Part shown: positions 1 to 7,864 of the stretch, piece by piece
Position numbering within the stretch: position 1 is the first letter of the stretch
Layout: each line of letters opens with the position of its first letter
Origin: Prolixibacteraceae bacterium
Lineage (GTDB): Bacteria; Bacteroidota; Bacteroidia; Bacteroidales; Prolixibacteraceae
Direction: 5' to 3'
DNA length: 64,000 nucleotides
Assembly (NCBI GenBank): GCA_028683385.1
Contig: JAQUIJ010000001.1
Location: 248,001 to 312,000, forward strand
Notes under the pieces: generated by a model
Told to the model about the DNA's origin: nothing
Seen by the model: the letters and a program-made list of their open reading frames with translations, nothing else
Database searches by the model: none
Made by a program: the position numbers and the translations under genes

Positions 1-2
1 AT

Positions 3-254
3 CATTTTACACCTAAATTTAATCCTACAGACAAAGCATATTTTGAAATTAGCTGCATTAATAAAGATTGCTTATTTTCTGACTTAGATTTAGACAACGA
101 AATTAGAAATACCATAAATCAGAAACTTGATTTTTTTAAAGGACATAAAATTTGTAATGGCTATAATACATTTAGTTGTTATGAGCGGAAACAGGGAACC
201 TGCATGACAAGACTTGATTATGAAATTAAAATTAAATATAAAAACGCCTTATAA
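3..254 (+). CDS. C-terminal part of an unknown protein (5' end outside window)
   Basis: An open frame enters from the left edge and ends with TAA at 252-254, giving 83 residues. It has several cysteines (SCINKDC near its start, then KIC, FSC and GTC) and ends in a charged strand-like segment (RLDYEIKIKYK). The cysteine pairs could bind a metal, but I recognise no family. The stop codon lies inside the left arm of the repeat that follows, so gene and repeat are joined as in a gene cassette. Base use is A+T-rich, as in the next two genes and unlike the rest of the window. That it is coding is inferred from the open frame and its plausible composition only. Confidence 0.5.
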   Translation, partial: HFTPKFNPTDKAYFEISCINKDCLFSDLDLDNEIRNTINQKLDFFKGHKICNGYNTFSCYERKQGTCMTRLDYEIKIKYKNAL

Positions 255-387
255 CATCAGCTACCCGGCAAGTCCGGGGGCAGTGGTTTTCGGTGGGCAT
301 CTTTCCGCCCAAGCTGTTTTTCGGCTTGACTGGAAATCGCCCGCAGTCCGCCCCTGCGTGTAGCTTCCTACGTTACCTGCAAGCATA
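251..387 (+). repeat. Palindromic attC-like repeat, full copy
   Basis: The ends are inverted: TAAC-atc-AGCTAC at 252-264 faces GTAGCT-tcctac-GTTA at about 360-375, with G+C-rich inner arms. Pieces of the same element recur at 1606-1641 (right part) and 2985-3041 (left part), always after a gene in the same orientation. The plan (terminal AAC/GTT boxes, inner arm pair, unequal spacers, roughly 125 bp) recalls integron attC sites. The canonical RYYYAAC/GTTRRRY boxes are not matched and no integrase is in view, so attC is only an analogy. Confidence 0.6.
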
Positions 388-399
388 AAAAAGACGCTG

Positions 400-497
400 T
401 GCAACGAATAAACCATTTAATTGACGCAAATTATGCATCGATAAATTTCCAAATGCGACGAATAAGACGTATTTTCGTTGCAAAATATACGACGAAT
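400..497 (+). promoter_or_regulatory. Repeated CGACGAAT boxes upstream of fic
   Basis: TGCAACGAATAA at 400-411 and TGCGACGAATAA at 454-465 are near-identical direct repeats. The second faces an inverted arm (TTTTCGTTGCA, 472-482), and another ACGACGAAT at 489-497 runs into the fic start codon. Such clustered, partly palindromic boxes next to a gene with a C-terminal winged helix suggest an autoregulatory operator. Confidence 0.4.
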
Positions 498-1599
498 GGA
501 AGTTTATATACATCAAAAAGATAACTGGCCAGATTTTACCTGGAGAAGCGAAGAGTTTTTAAACCAATTAAGTGAAGCAAGAAATTTGCAGGGACGATTA
601 ATTGGAAAGATGGAATCATTAGGCTTTGATTTGAGAAATGAAGCTTTACTTGACACTTTAACATTAGATGTTTTAAAATCAACAGAAATAGAAGGAGAAT
701 TTCTGAATCCCGACCAGGTTCGTTCATCAATTGCACGGAGATTAGGAATGGAAATCGCTGGCTCAATTGATTCTGACAGGAACGTTGATGGGATGGTAGA
801 AATGATGATTGACGCAACTCATAATTGCTTCAAACCATTGACGACAGACCGGCTTTTTGATTGGCATGCTGCATTGTTCCCAATGGGCAGAAGCGGTATA
901 TTCAAAATAACTGTTGCCGATTGGCGAAAAGATGCAACTGGACCGATGCAAGTTGTTTCTGGTGCATCAGGAAAAGAAAAAGTTCATTTTCAAGCTCCCG
1001 ATGCAGATTTAATAGAGTCTGAAATGAATCGTTTTCTGAAATGGTTTAACGAAAATGATCAAATTGATTTAGTAATAAAAGCCGCTGTTGCTCACCTTTG
1101 GTTTGTTACAATTCATCCTTTCCAAGATGGTAATGGACGGATAACAAGAGCATTAACCGATATGTTATTAGCTCGATCCGACAAAAGCACTCAACGATTT
1201 TATAGCTTGTCGGCTCAAATCAGGATAGAAAGAAAACAATACTATGAAATACTTGAGAAAACACAAAAAGGAGAGCTCGATATAACTGAATGGGTAAAAT
1301 GGTTTTTATGCTGTTTAATAAATGCCTTAAAATCAACTGAGATAATATTGACAAACGTCTTGTTCAAAGCAGATTTCTGGAATAAACATTCAAAAACAAA
1401 TCTTAACGAGAGACAGAAAAAGCTAATTAGCAAATTGTTAGATGGATTTGAAGGAAAACTGACCTCGTCAAAATGGGCAAAGATTGCAAAATGCTCAAAA
1501 GACACTGCAATTCGAGATATTAACGATTTGATATATAAAGACGTGTTGCAAAAAGAAACAGCTGGAGGAAGAAGTACAAATTATGAATTGAAAAAGTAA
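496..1599 (+). CDS. Fic/DOC family protein with N-terminal DUF4172-like domain and C-terminal winged helix
   Basis: Fic proteins transfer AMP or other phosphate-containing groups to protein hydroxyls. The full active-site motif HPFQDGNGRITR is present, about residue 207 from the chosen start. The N-terminal region resembles DUF4172 and carries STEIEG, matching the class II inhibitory helix motif (S/T)xxxE(G/N), so the enzyme should hold itself inactive. The last 70 residues read as a winged helix (SSKWAKIAKCSKDTAIRDIN). The frame is open from a TTG at 478, but the ATG at 496 gives the usual start of such proteins (MEVYIHQ) and is preferred. It lies in an A+T-rich stretch behind a palindromic repeat, which suggests acquisition by transfer. 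Target and physiological role are unknown. Confidence 0.85.
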   Translation: MEVYIHQKDNWPDFTWRSEEFLNQLSEARNLQGRLIGKMESLGFDLRNEALLDTLTLDVLKSTEIEGEFLNPDQVRSSIARRLGMEIAGSIDSDRNVDGMVEMMIDATHNCFKPLTTDRLFDWHAALFPMGRSGIFKITVADWRKDATGPMQVVSGASGKEKVHFQAPDADLIESEMNRFLKWFNENDQIDLVIKAAVAHLWFVTIHPFQDGNGRITRALTDMLLARSDKSTQRFYSLSAQIRIERKQYYEILEKTQKGELDITEWVKWFLCCLINALKSTEIILTNVLFKADFWNKHSKTNLNERQKKLISKLLDGFEGKLTSSKWAKIAKCSKDTAIRDINDLIYKDVLQKETAGGRSTNYELKK

Positions 1600-1605
1600 A
1601 GTAAA

Positions 1606-1641
1606 TACCTGCCTGTAACTTCCAACTTTACCGCCAAGTAT
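1606..1641 (+). repeat. Partial copy (right part) of the attC-like repeat
   Basis: These 36 bases align without gaps to 352-387 with about 28 identities, including the shared words TGTA, CTTCC, TTACC and CAAG. The piece starts 6 bp after the fic stop codon. The left half seen at 251-345 is missing here. Confidence 0.5.
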
Positions 1642-1682
1642 ACAGACAATAAATATGAATAGAAGTAAAAAGAACTTAAAAC

Positions 1683-2879
1683 ATGAAAAGACTTTTTATT
1701 ATTCTTTTATTAAGCATAATCGCAACTTTTGCAAATGCGCAATCCAATAAAATAGAAATCGGAATTTTTGACACGATTAATTCAAAAATATTAAATGAAA
1801 AACGTTCAATATGGATATATAAACCTGATAATTTTGATTTGCAGAAGAAATATCCAGTAGTTTACCTATTAGATGGAGATTGGCATTTTATTTCAGTTGT
1901 TGGGATGTTACAACAATTGAGTTATATTAACGGAAATACAATATGTCCGGAGATGATAGTAGTAGGAATACCTGTTAAAGACAGATACAGAGATCTTACT
2001 CCAACTTGCGATAGTTTATATAGCAAAACATCAGGCGGTTATAATAATTTCATTTCATTTGTATCCAAAGAATTAATCTCCCATATTGATTCAACATATC
2101 CAACAGCACCTTATAAAATGTTAATAGGACATTCATTGGGTGGCTTGACAGTTATGAACACTTTAATAAGATTCCCCGATATGTTCAATGCTTATGTTGC
2201 TATTGACCCAAGTATGTGGTGGAATAATCAAATATCGTTAAAAGAAGCAAAAAAGGTTTTCTCATCTTACACGTTTGAAAACAAAAGATTGTATTTAGCG
2301 ATTGCCAACAATATGAATAAAGGAATGGATACCACGAGTGTAAGAAAGGACAATACAAGAAACACATTGGCGATCCGCTCTAATTTAGAATTATCAGATA
2401 TTTTAAAAGCAAATACCGATAATAAACTGAATTTTCAAACGAAGTATTATAGCAATGAAAGTCATGGGTCAATCCCTTTGATTGCGACTTACGATGCGCT
2501 ACATTTTATATTTGATTATTATAATTTCCCAATGGATAAATCTGATTATGCGGACACTACTATAGCATTAGCCGATAGAATGAAAAATCATTACATTGAT
2601 GTTTCTAAGAAAATGGGTTACAAAATTAGCCCGTCGGAAAGTATTGTAAATAACCTAGGTTATAATGCTTTATATATGAATAATTTTAAATTAGCAGAAT
2701 ATTTTTTTAAAATGAATATTGAAAATTACAGCAACAGCAATAATGCATTTGATTCAATGGGCGATTATTATATTGCAGTTGGTAATAATGAGCAGGCGAT
2801 TATTATGTATAAAAAAGCCTTATCAATATTCGACAATATTGAAACCAGGAAAAAATTAGAAAGCATTAAAAAACAATAA
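1683..2879 (+). CDS. Secreted alpha/beta-hydrolase (esterase D/IroE-like) with C-terminal TPR-like tail
   Basis: Residues 1-20 form a Sec signal peptide ending ANAQ. An alpha/beta-hydrolase of the putative esterase family follows: oxyanion-strand region YLLDGDW (about 61-67) and nucleophile elbow GHSLGG with Ser151; HGS near residue 261 is a candidate catalytic His. The family hydrolyses esters, for example of siderophores or acylated sugars. The C-terminal 100 residues (LGYNALYMNNFKLAEYFF, then NEQAIIMYKKAL) look like tetratricopeptide helices, a common add-on in Bacteroidota esterases. Base use is as A+T-rich as fic. It stands alone between two partial copies of the attC-like repeat. The substrate is unknown. 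Confidence 0.75.
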   Translation: MKRLFIILLLSIIATFANAQSNKIEIGIFDTINSKILNEKRSIWIYKPDNFDLQKKYPVVYLLDGDWHFISVVGMLQQLSYINGNTICPEMIVVGIPVKDRYRDLTPTCDSLYSKTSGGYNNFISFVSKELISHIDSTYPTAPYKMLIGHSLGGLTVMNTLIRFPDMFNAYVAIDPSMWWNNQISLKEAKKVFSSYTFENKRLYLAIANNMNKGMDTTSVRKDNTRNTLAIRSNLELSDILKANTDNKLNFQTKYYSNESHGSIPLIATYDALHFIFDYYNFPMDKSDYADTTIALADRMKNHYIDVSKKMGYKISPSESIVNNLGYNALYMNNFKLAEYFFKMNIENYSNSNNAFDSMGDYYIAVGNNEQAIIMYKKALSIFDNIETRKKLESIKKQ

Positions 2880-2984
2880 ATTAGGTAGCTATTTAATCAG
2901 AAAGGAAATTCAGATAAGCAATATGCATCTCCGCGAAATAAAATAGTGACAGTTGTATGCAAAATTGAAAGACTGAAAACCAGG

Positions 2985-3041
2985 CAGTAACATCAAAATA
3001 CCCGGTAAGTTTGGTTACGGTGCTTCGTTGACTGGGAATTA
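2985..3041 (+). repeat. Partial copy (left part) of the attC-like repeat
   Basis: TAACATCA at 2988-2995 followed by TACCCGGTAAGT matches 252-273 closely, and TTGACTGG at 3028-3035 matches 326-333. The inner part is deleted relative to the full copy. It lies about 110 bp after the esterase stop; this 232-bp gap holds no recognisable gene. Confidence 0.45.
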
Positions 3042-3111
3042 TATCTCGAAAAACAAAATGATCAATTGAGTGAACTTAAAACAACGACAAACAAAACCTA
3101 ACACATAAAAC

Positions 3112-4281
3112 ATGGAATCGAACAGACGTAATTTTTTGAGACAATCGTTTGCCTCAGCTTCGGCCCTGGCAGCCGCATCAATGTTACCAGCCGATTTGTT
3201 TGGCCAGACTCAATACAGTAATAAACAGATTGAAGAAATCATCGTCCAGCCGGAGAACCGACCAGCACCCAAAGAATCCATCCGTTTTTCAGTCATCGGT
3301 ATCAATCACAGCCATATTTATGGCATGGTAAGCTCTTTGATTGAAGGAGGTGGACAATTGGTTGCGGTTTATTCCAAAGAACCTGAATTGTTGGCTGACT
3401 TTACCAGACGATATCCGACCGTTAAAATAGCTAAAACCGAGACCGAAATTCTGGAAGATAATTCCATTCAGTTGGTAGCCAGCGCTGCCATTCCTGTTGA
3501 CCGCGCCCCAATTGGCATCCGGGTCATGAAATCAGGAAAAGATTACATGACCGACAAGCCTGGTATATTGACTTTCGATCAACTGAAAGAAGTGAAGAAA
3601 GTTCAGAAGGAAACAAAACGTATTTATTCTATCGTTTACAGCGAACGTTTGAGCAATCGCGCCTCGGTACAAGCCGGAGAACTGGTTATGTCCGGAGCAA
3701 TCGGCAAGGTAGTTCAAACGCTGGGAGTTGGACCTCACCGGATGCGACCAGCCTCACGCCCTGACTGGTTTTTTGATCCTGAAAAGGCAGGTGGTATTTT
3801 ATGCGACATCGGTTCTCACCAGTGCGACCAGTTTCTCTTTTACACAGGCTCCAAACAAGCCGAAGTCAGTTTTTCGCAGATTGGGAATTTCAACAACCCG
3901 AACTATCCAAAATATTGTGACTTTGGAGATATGGCGGTGCGCAGCCCACATTCTACAGGCTACATTCGTATCGACTGGTTCACTCCTGACGGTCTTGATA
4001 CCTGGGGCGATGGCCGAATGTTCATTTTAGGCACCGAAGGTTACATTGAAATGCGCAAATACATTGATATTGCCGGTCGAAAAGGAGAAAATCATTTGTT
4101 TTTGGTCAACCAAAAAGAAACCAAGTATTTCGATTGCTCTCAGGTGTATATGCCTTATGGCGAACAATTGGTCAGCGATGTGGTCAATCGCACCGAAACA
4201 GCCATGACGCAGGATCATTGTTTCCTGGCCACCGAATTGGCATTGACTGCTCAAAAAATGGCTTATCGCTTGAATGTCTGA
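3112..4281 (+). CDS. Gfo/Idh/MocA family oxidoreductase with Tat signal
   Basis: The N-terminus has a twin-arginine motif (RRNFLRQSF, residues 5-13) followed by an Ala-rich hydrophobic stretch, so the protein is probably exported folded with its NAD(P) cofactor. A Rossmann fold begins near residue 57 (FSVIGINHSHIYG), and the C-terminal half reads as the family's second domain (GGILCDIGSHQCDQF). Members oxidise or rearrange sugars and cyclitols, and Bacteroidota have many exported ones near glycan loci. The 389-residue length is normal. The next gene, 44 bp away, is a cupin, and the two may act on the same sugar, but no substrate can be assigned. Confidence 0.85.
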   Translation: MESNRRNFLRQSFASASALAAASMLPADLFGQTQYSNKQIEEIIVQPENRPAPKESIRFSVIGINHSHIYGMVSSLIEGGGQLVAVYSKEPELLADFTRRYPTVKIAKTETEILEDNSIQLVASAAIPVDRAPIGIRVMKSGKDYMTDKPGILTFDQLKEVKKVQKETKRIYSIVYSERLSNRASVQAGELVMSGAIGKVVQTLGVGPHRMRPASRPDWFFDPEKAGGILCDIGSHQCDQFLFYTGSKQAEVSFSQIGNFNNPNYPKYCDFGDMAVRSPHSTGYIRIDWFTPDGLDTWGDGRMFILGTEGYIEMRKYIDIAGRKGENHLFLVNQKETKYFDCSQVYMPYGEQLVSDVVNRTETAMTQDHCFLATELALTAQKMAYRLNV

Positions 4282-4325
4282 TTCGAATGCGTTTGTCGTA
4301 AACTAAAAAATTAAAACAAAAGAGT

Positions 4326-4832
4326 ATGGCAACTATCTTAAAATGTGACCAAAGGGAATTCGAAGAAAACGCGAACAAAATTGATCATTTCCGCTTATTT
4401 ACAGATTTGTCAAGGATGAAAAAAGGAGTAAAACCTCAAAATCTGAACTTCGATTTGAGGTTGTTAAATCCGGAGCAATTCTCGGCACCTTACCATTTCC
4501 ACAGAAATTCAGAGGAATTATTTATGGTTGTTTCGGGTTCTATGACCTTGAGAACTCCTGTTGGGCTTGAAATTGTATCGAGTGGTGATCTTGTTTTTTT
4601 TGAAATGGGAGAAACCGGGGCTCATCAGTTCTTTAATCATACGACTGAACCGTGCATTTATCTGGATGTAAGAACATTTATCGGATTTGATGTATGTGAA
4701 TACCCCGATTCAGGTAAGTTACTACTGGCACCATCCATGGAAGTATTCGACAAAGAATCTCAGGTAGCCTATTTCAAAGGCGAAGAAAACATGGTAGAAA
4801 AATGGGAAGAACTTAAAAACAAAACCAATTAA
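4326..4832 (+). CDS. Cupin-domain protein
   Basis: A 168-residue protein with one cupin barrel: PYHFHRNSEELFMVVSGSM holds the first cupin motif (H-x-H, E), and GDLVFFEMGETGAHQFFN with its His holds the second. No signal peptide is present, so it is cytosolic. Single-domain cupins of this type are sugar-binding, isomerase or dioxygenase-like proteins. It follows the Gfo/Idh/MocA gene on the same strand and may share its transcript. The 181-bp gap after it holds a short genome-repeat-like fragment near 4870-4893 and the MocR operator candidate. Confidence 0.75.
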   Translation: MATILKCDQREFEENANKIDHFRLFTDLSRMKKGVKPQNLNFDLRLLNPEQFSAPYHFHRNSEELFMVVSGSMTLRTPVGLEIVSSGDLVFFEMGETGAHQFFNHTTEPCIYLDVRTFIGFDVCEYPDSGKLLLAPSMEVFDKESQVAYFKGEENMVEKWEELKNKTN

Positions 4833-4944
4833 ACCCAGCCTATAACAGCAAATAATCTTACAAATACCTGTCATTCTGCGCAAAGCGAAGAGCCTCATTT
4901 TTTTTAGCTGATAACAGTGAATCTTAATCTTCAAATTATACCTA

Positions 4945-5009
4945 AATTGGACTATTCAAAATTGACCTGAATTGGCTGTTTTAAACAGTCCGTTTTGAAT
5001 ATACATTTG
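4945..5009 (+). promoter_or_regulatory. Candidate MocR operator and promoter
   Basis: GGACTATTCAAAA at 4949-4961 and TTTTAAACAGTCC at 4979-4991 are inverted repeats matching at 11 of 13 positions. The word AATTG recurs at 4945, 4960 and 4970. A Bacteroidota -7-like TACATTTG lies at 5002-5009, only 4 bp before the start codon, so the transcript would be almost leaderless. No good -33 TTG is seen at the usual distance. Confidence 0.4.
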
Positions 5010-5013
5010 TGGT

Positions 5014-6513
5014 ATGATATTGATCAAAGTTGATAAAGAAAACAAGCAGCCTTTGTTTCAGCAGGTTTTTGAGCAACTGAAACAAATGATAGAAACCGGC
5101 GATCTTTTGCCTGGCGAAAATTTGCCATCGACCCGCCGACTAGCCGAAATGCTTGGCGTTCACCGCACCACCGTTTTTCGGGCCTATGAAGAATTGTGGG
5201 CTTCGGGCTATCTCGAAGCAACATCCGGAGCCTATTCGCGGGTGCGACAACGAAATTCACTGGCAGATCAGGACAAGCAACCTGAAATGTCTTTGATCAG
5301 TTGGAGCGATTGTATTTCGGATGCTGTTAACCGCATTGATCAGGTTTCTCCAAATTCGGCCAATCTTTCAGAAGAAATCATCAATTTTCGGCCACTGAGC
5401 CCGGATTCTGACTTGCTCCCCGTTGAAGATTTCAGGCATTGTCTTAATAAGGTATTGCAAACCGAGGGCGCTGATTTGCTCCAGTATGGAAATCCTTTGG
5501 GGTACGAGCCTTTAAGACAATATCTGGCCAAACAAATGCGGCAACATGGCATCAATACCGGAGTCGAAAACATCATTCTGACGAACGGGATGCAGAACGG
5601 AATTGAGATGGTACTGCGGCTACTTACCAATCCGGGAGATTGTATTATTACTGAAAGTCCGAGTTACGTTTCGGTTATTTCGTTCGTCAAATACATGAAC
5701 CTAAAGGCTATTGGTATTCCGATGACCAACGAAGGCATGGATCTGGATGTACTCGAACAACAACTAAAAGAAAGCCGTCCGCGCCTGATTTATTCAATTC
5801 CCACGTTTCACAACCCAACCGGAATCAGCAGTTCGCAGGCTCACCGTGAGCGTCTGCTGAAATTATGCGAAACCTATTCAGTACCATTGGTAGAAGACGG
5901 GTTTGAAGAAGAAATGAAGTATTTTGGCAAGGCGGTTTTGCCCATCAAATCGATGGACAAACAGCAGGTGGTTATTTACCTCGGAACCTTTTCGAAAGTA
6001 CTTTTCCCCGGAATTCGTGTTGGATGGATTGTCGCCCCCAAAGACCTGATTCCAAGCCTGGGAAGAATAAAGCAGGTTTCCGAGATATGTGGCAGCCCGC
6101 TAAACCAGGCTGCGGTTTACCAATTCTGTAAACAAGGTTTCTACGAACTACACAAAAAACGACTTCACCGTGTTTACCGGAAGCGAATGCAGCTAGCCTT
6201 GCAAGCCTGCCGCGAATTTCTGCCAACCGACAAAATACAGTTTACCAAACCCGATGGTGGTTATCTGATCTGGATTACGTTATTAAATTCAGGCCTCGAA
6301 GAAGAGAAACTTATTCAGCAACTGTTGGATGACGGTGTTGCGGTTTCACCCGGAAGCAAGTTTTTTCCCGATATCCAAAATCAGGTACATTTCCGATTGT
6401 CTATCGGGCACTGCAACGAGGAGCAAATCAGGGAAGGCATTCAACGATTGGGTCTATCACTCCAAAAATTAAAAACCAATCATGATTCTACTCGACCCCA
6501 GAAACTATCCTAA
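5014..6513 (+). CDS. MocR/PdxR-type regulator: GntR winged helix fused to a class I aminotransferase domain
   Basis: Residues 10-80 form a GntR winged helix (LPSTRRLAEMLGVHRTTVFR). Residues 120-490 are a fold-type I aminotransferase with HNPTG (Asn267), VEDGF (Asp295) and the PLP-binding lysine in GTFSK (Lys328). MocR proteins use PLP or a PLP adduct as a signal and usually control a neighbouring or divergent gene for PLP, GABA or amino-acid metabolism. Here the downstream genes are two acetyltransferases and a nitroreductase; the next start codon overlaps this gene by 32 bp, so they are co-transcribed. An inverted repeat just upstream fits autoregulation. The target pathway cannot be named. 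Confidence 0.88.
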   Translation: MILIKVDKENKQPLFQQVFEQLKQMIETGDLLPGENLPSTRRLAEMLGVHRTTVFRAYEELWASGYLEATSGAYSRVRQRNSLADQDKQPEMSLISWSDCISDAVNRIDQVSPNSANLSEEIINFRPLSPDSDLLPVEDFRHCLNKVLQTEGADLLQYGNPLGYEPLRQYLAKQMRQHGINTGVENIILTNGMQNGIEMVLRLLTNPGDCIITESPSYVSVISFVKYMNLKAIGIPMTNEGMDLDVLEQQLKESRPRLIYSIPTFHNPTGISSSQAHRERLLKLCETYSVPLVEDGFEEEMKYFGKAVLPIKSMDKQQVVIYLGTFSKVLFPGIRVGWIVAPKDLIPSLGRIKQVSEICGSPLNQAAVYQFCKQGFYELHKKRLHRVYRKRMQLALQACREFLPTDKIQFTKPDGGYLIWITLLNSGLEEEKLIQQLLDDGVAVSPGSKFFPDIQNQVHFRLSIGHCNEEQIREGIQRLGLSLQKLKTNHDSTRPQKLS

Positions 6514-7396
6514 ACTTAAAGAACCGTTAACGAAGGTCGAAATCAATTACCTGTTCGCACAAACGGTGATCGAACAAAAAATGGATGGTGAAATATACGT
6601 CGACGATTTAGAACAGCCCTCCTCTTTCTATGTGAAACACAGCTATGGAATGGCATTGCTTTTTGGGAAAACGGATAACGAACGGTTTAACCAAAGCCTG
6701 GTGAAATACCTACTTAATGAGGAAGGGAAGCGAGTAGCAGGCGAATGGCTGCAGGTTTTTCCGGAAGACTGGAATGACCGATTGAATGAATTACTTGGCC
6801 ATAAAATTCAGGAATTTTCCAAAAATATGCCCAAAACGAACCCTGAAAACAACACAAATGTGATCCGTTCAGTACGTGTTAATTTTCAATTCAATCGTGA
6901 GAAATATACGCCCGTAAAACCAAACACAGCATCTAATTTGAGACTGGTTCAAACCGATGCGAATCTGTTTAGTGAAGTTAAGGGAACGGTAGTCCCAGAC
7001 AAGTTCTGGCGAAACGGGAATGAGTTTGCGAATATAGGAACCGGTTTTACACTGATGCATGAGCGAGAACCCGTTTCTACTGCATTCACCTCATTTGTTC
7101 ACGAACCCAAACTCGAATTGGGCATTGAAACAATAAAGAAATTTCAGGGAAAAGGATTGGCACGATACACTTGCTCTGCATTAATCGATTATTGCCTGGA
7201 AAATAATTTCGAGCCAGTTTGGGCCTGCCGGTTGGAAAATACCGGTTCTTTCCGTCTGGCTCAAAAACTAGGATTTGAACCTGTCCGTAATCTCCCATAT
7301 TACCAGTTACCTTTTAAGAACAGTCAAAAGACCGATCAGAAAGCCAATTCAAGTTGGTCAAGTTTAGTTGGACTATATTATTTCTATAAAATCTAA
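6482..7396 (+). CDS. GNAT family N-acetyltransferase (two-part, 304 residues)
   Basis: The C-terminal part holds a GNAT acetyl-CoA site (IKKFQGKGLARYTCSALIDY) followed by the usual ACRLENTGSFRLAQKLGF strand-helix. The N-terminal 130 residues are a separate domain I do not recognise, as in the large 'GNAT acetyltransferase' class. No export signal is present. The start codon lies inside the end of the MocR gene (32-bp overlap), implying translational coupling. The substrate is unknown; small amines or amino acids are typical. Confidence 0.75.
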   Translation: MILLDPRNYPKLKEPLTKVEINYLFAQTVIEQKMDGEIYVDDLEQPSSFYVKHSYGMALLFGKTDNERFNQSLVKYLLNEEGKRVAGEWLQVFPEDWNDRLNELLGHKIQEFSKNMPKTNPENNTNVIRSVRVNFQFNREKYTPVKPNTASNLRLVQTDANLFSEVKGTVVPDKFWRNGNEFANIGTGFTLMHEREPVSTAFTSFVHEPKLELGIETIKKFQGKGLARYTCSALIDYCLENNFEPVWACRLENTGSFRLAQKLGFEPVRNLPYYQLPFKNSQKTDQKANSSWSSLVGLYYFYKI

Positions 7397-7405
7397 ATTC
7401 GAAAT

Positions 7406-7819
7406 ATGGAAAACTTTATCATTTCAAACGATTGTAGCCGTTTAGATATACCCATGATTCATCAGTTTTTAAGCGAGCGCTCCTATTGGGCCAAAGGACG
7501 AAGCCTGGAAACTGTCCGGCAATCCATCGCAAATTCGCTTTGTTTTGGTGTTTACGACAATGCCGGCAAGCAAGTAGGCTTTGCCCGGGTAGCAACCGAT
7601 TATGCCGTTTTTGGCTGGGTGATGGATGTATTTATTTTGGAAGATTATCGCGGCAAAGGACTCGGGAAACTCCTCATCAAAGCAGTAACAGAACATCCTG
7701 CGTTGAAGAATATCAGGAGACTTGGTCTTGGAACGTCTGATGAGCATGGATTGTACGAACAATATGGATTTTCACGAATGTCGAAACCCGAAAACCTGAT
7801 GGAAATACTAAGAACCTGA
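7406..7819 (+). CDS. GNAT family N-acetyltransferase (small, 137 residues)
   Basis: A compact cytosolic GNAT protein. The acetyl-CoA loop is EDYRGKGLGKLLIKAV at about residues 76-91, preceded by the strand FGWVMDVFIL and followed by LGTSDEHGLYEQYGF, the usual C-terminal helix and strand. It begins 9 bp after the previous acetyltransferase gene and clearly belongs to the MocR operon. Two unrelated GNAT enzymes under one MocR regulator suggest acetylation of an amine or amino-acid-like compound, but this is inference. Confidence 0.8.
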   Translation: MENFIISNDCSRLDIPMIHQFLSERSYWAKGRSLETVRQSIANSLCFGVYDNAGKQVGFARVATDYAVFGWVMDVFILEDYRGKGLGKLLIKAVTEHPALKNIRRLGLGTSDEHGLYEQYGFSRMSKPENLMEILRT

Positions 7820-7864
7820 AACCATTTGCCTATTTTTATCCTGAAAATTTAAAAGCCGAAAACT

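Noticed and set aside
251-387. Calling the element a true integron attC site
   Set aside because: The terminal boxes do not fit RYYYAAC/GTTRRRY, the two spacers differ in length and no integrase gene is visible; it is kept only as attC-like.
4861-4900. Fragment TGTCATTCTGCGCAAAGCGA and following bases, like a common Bacteroidota dispersed repeat
   Set aside because: It is too short, and no paired arm was found nearby, so it is not listed as a feature.
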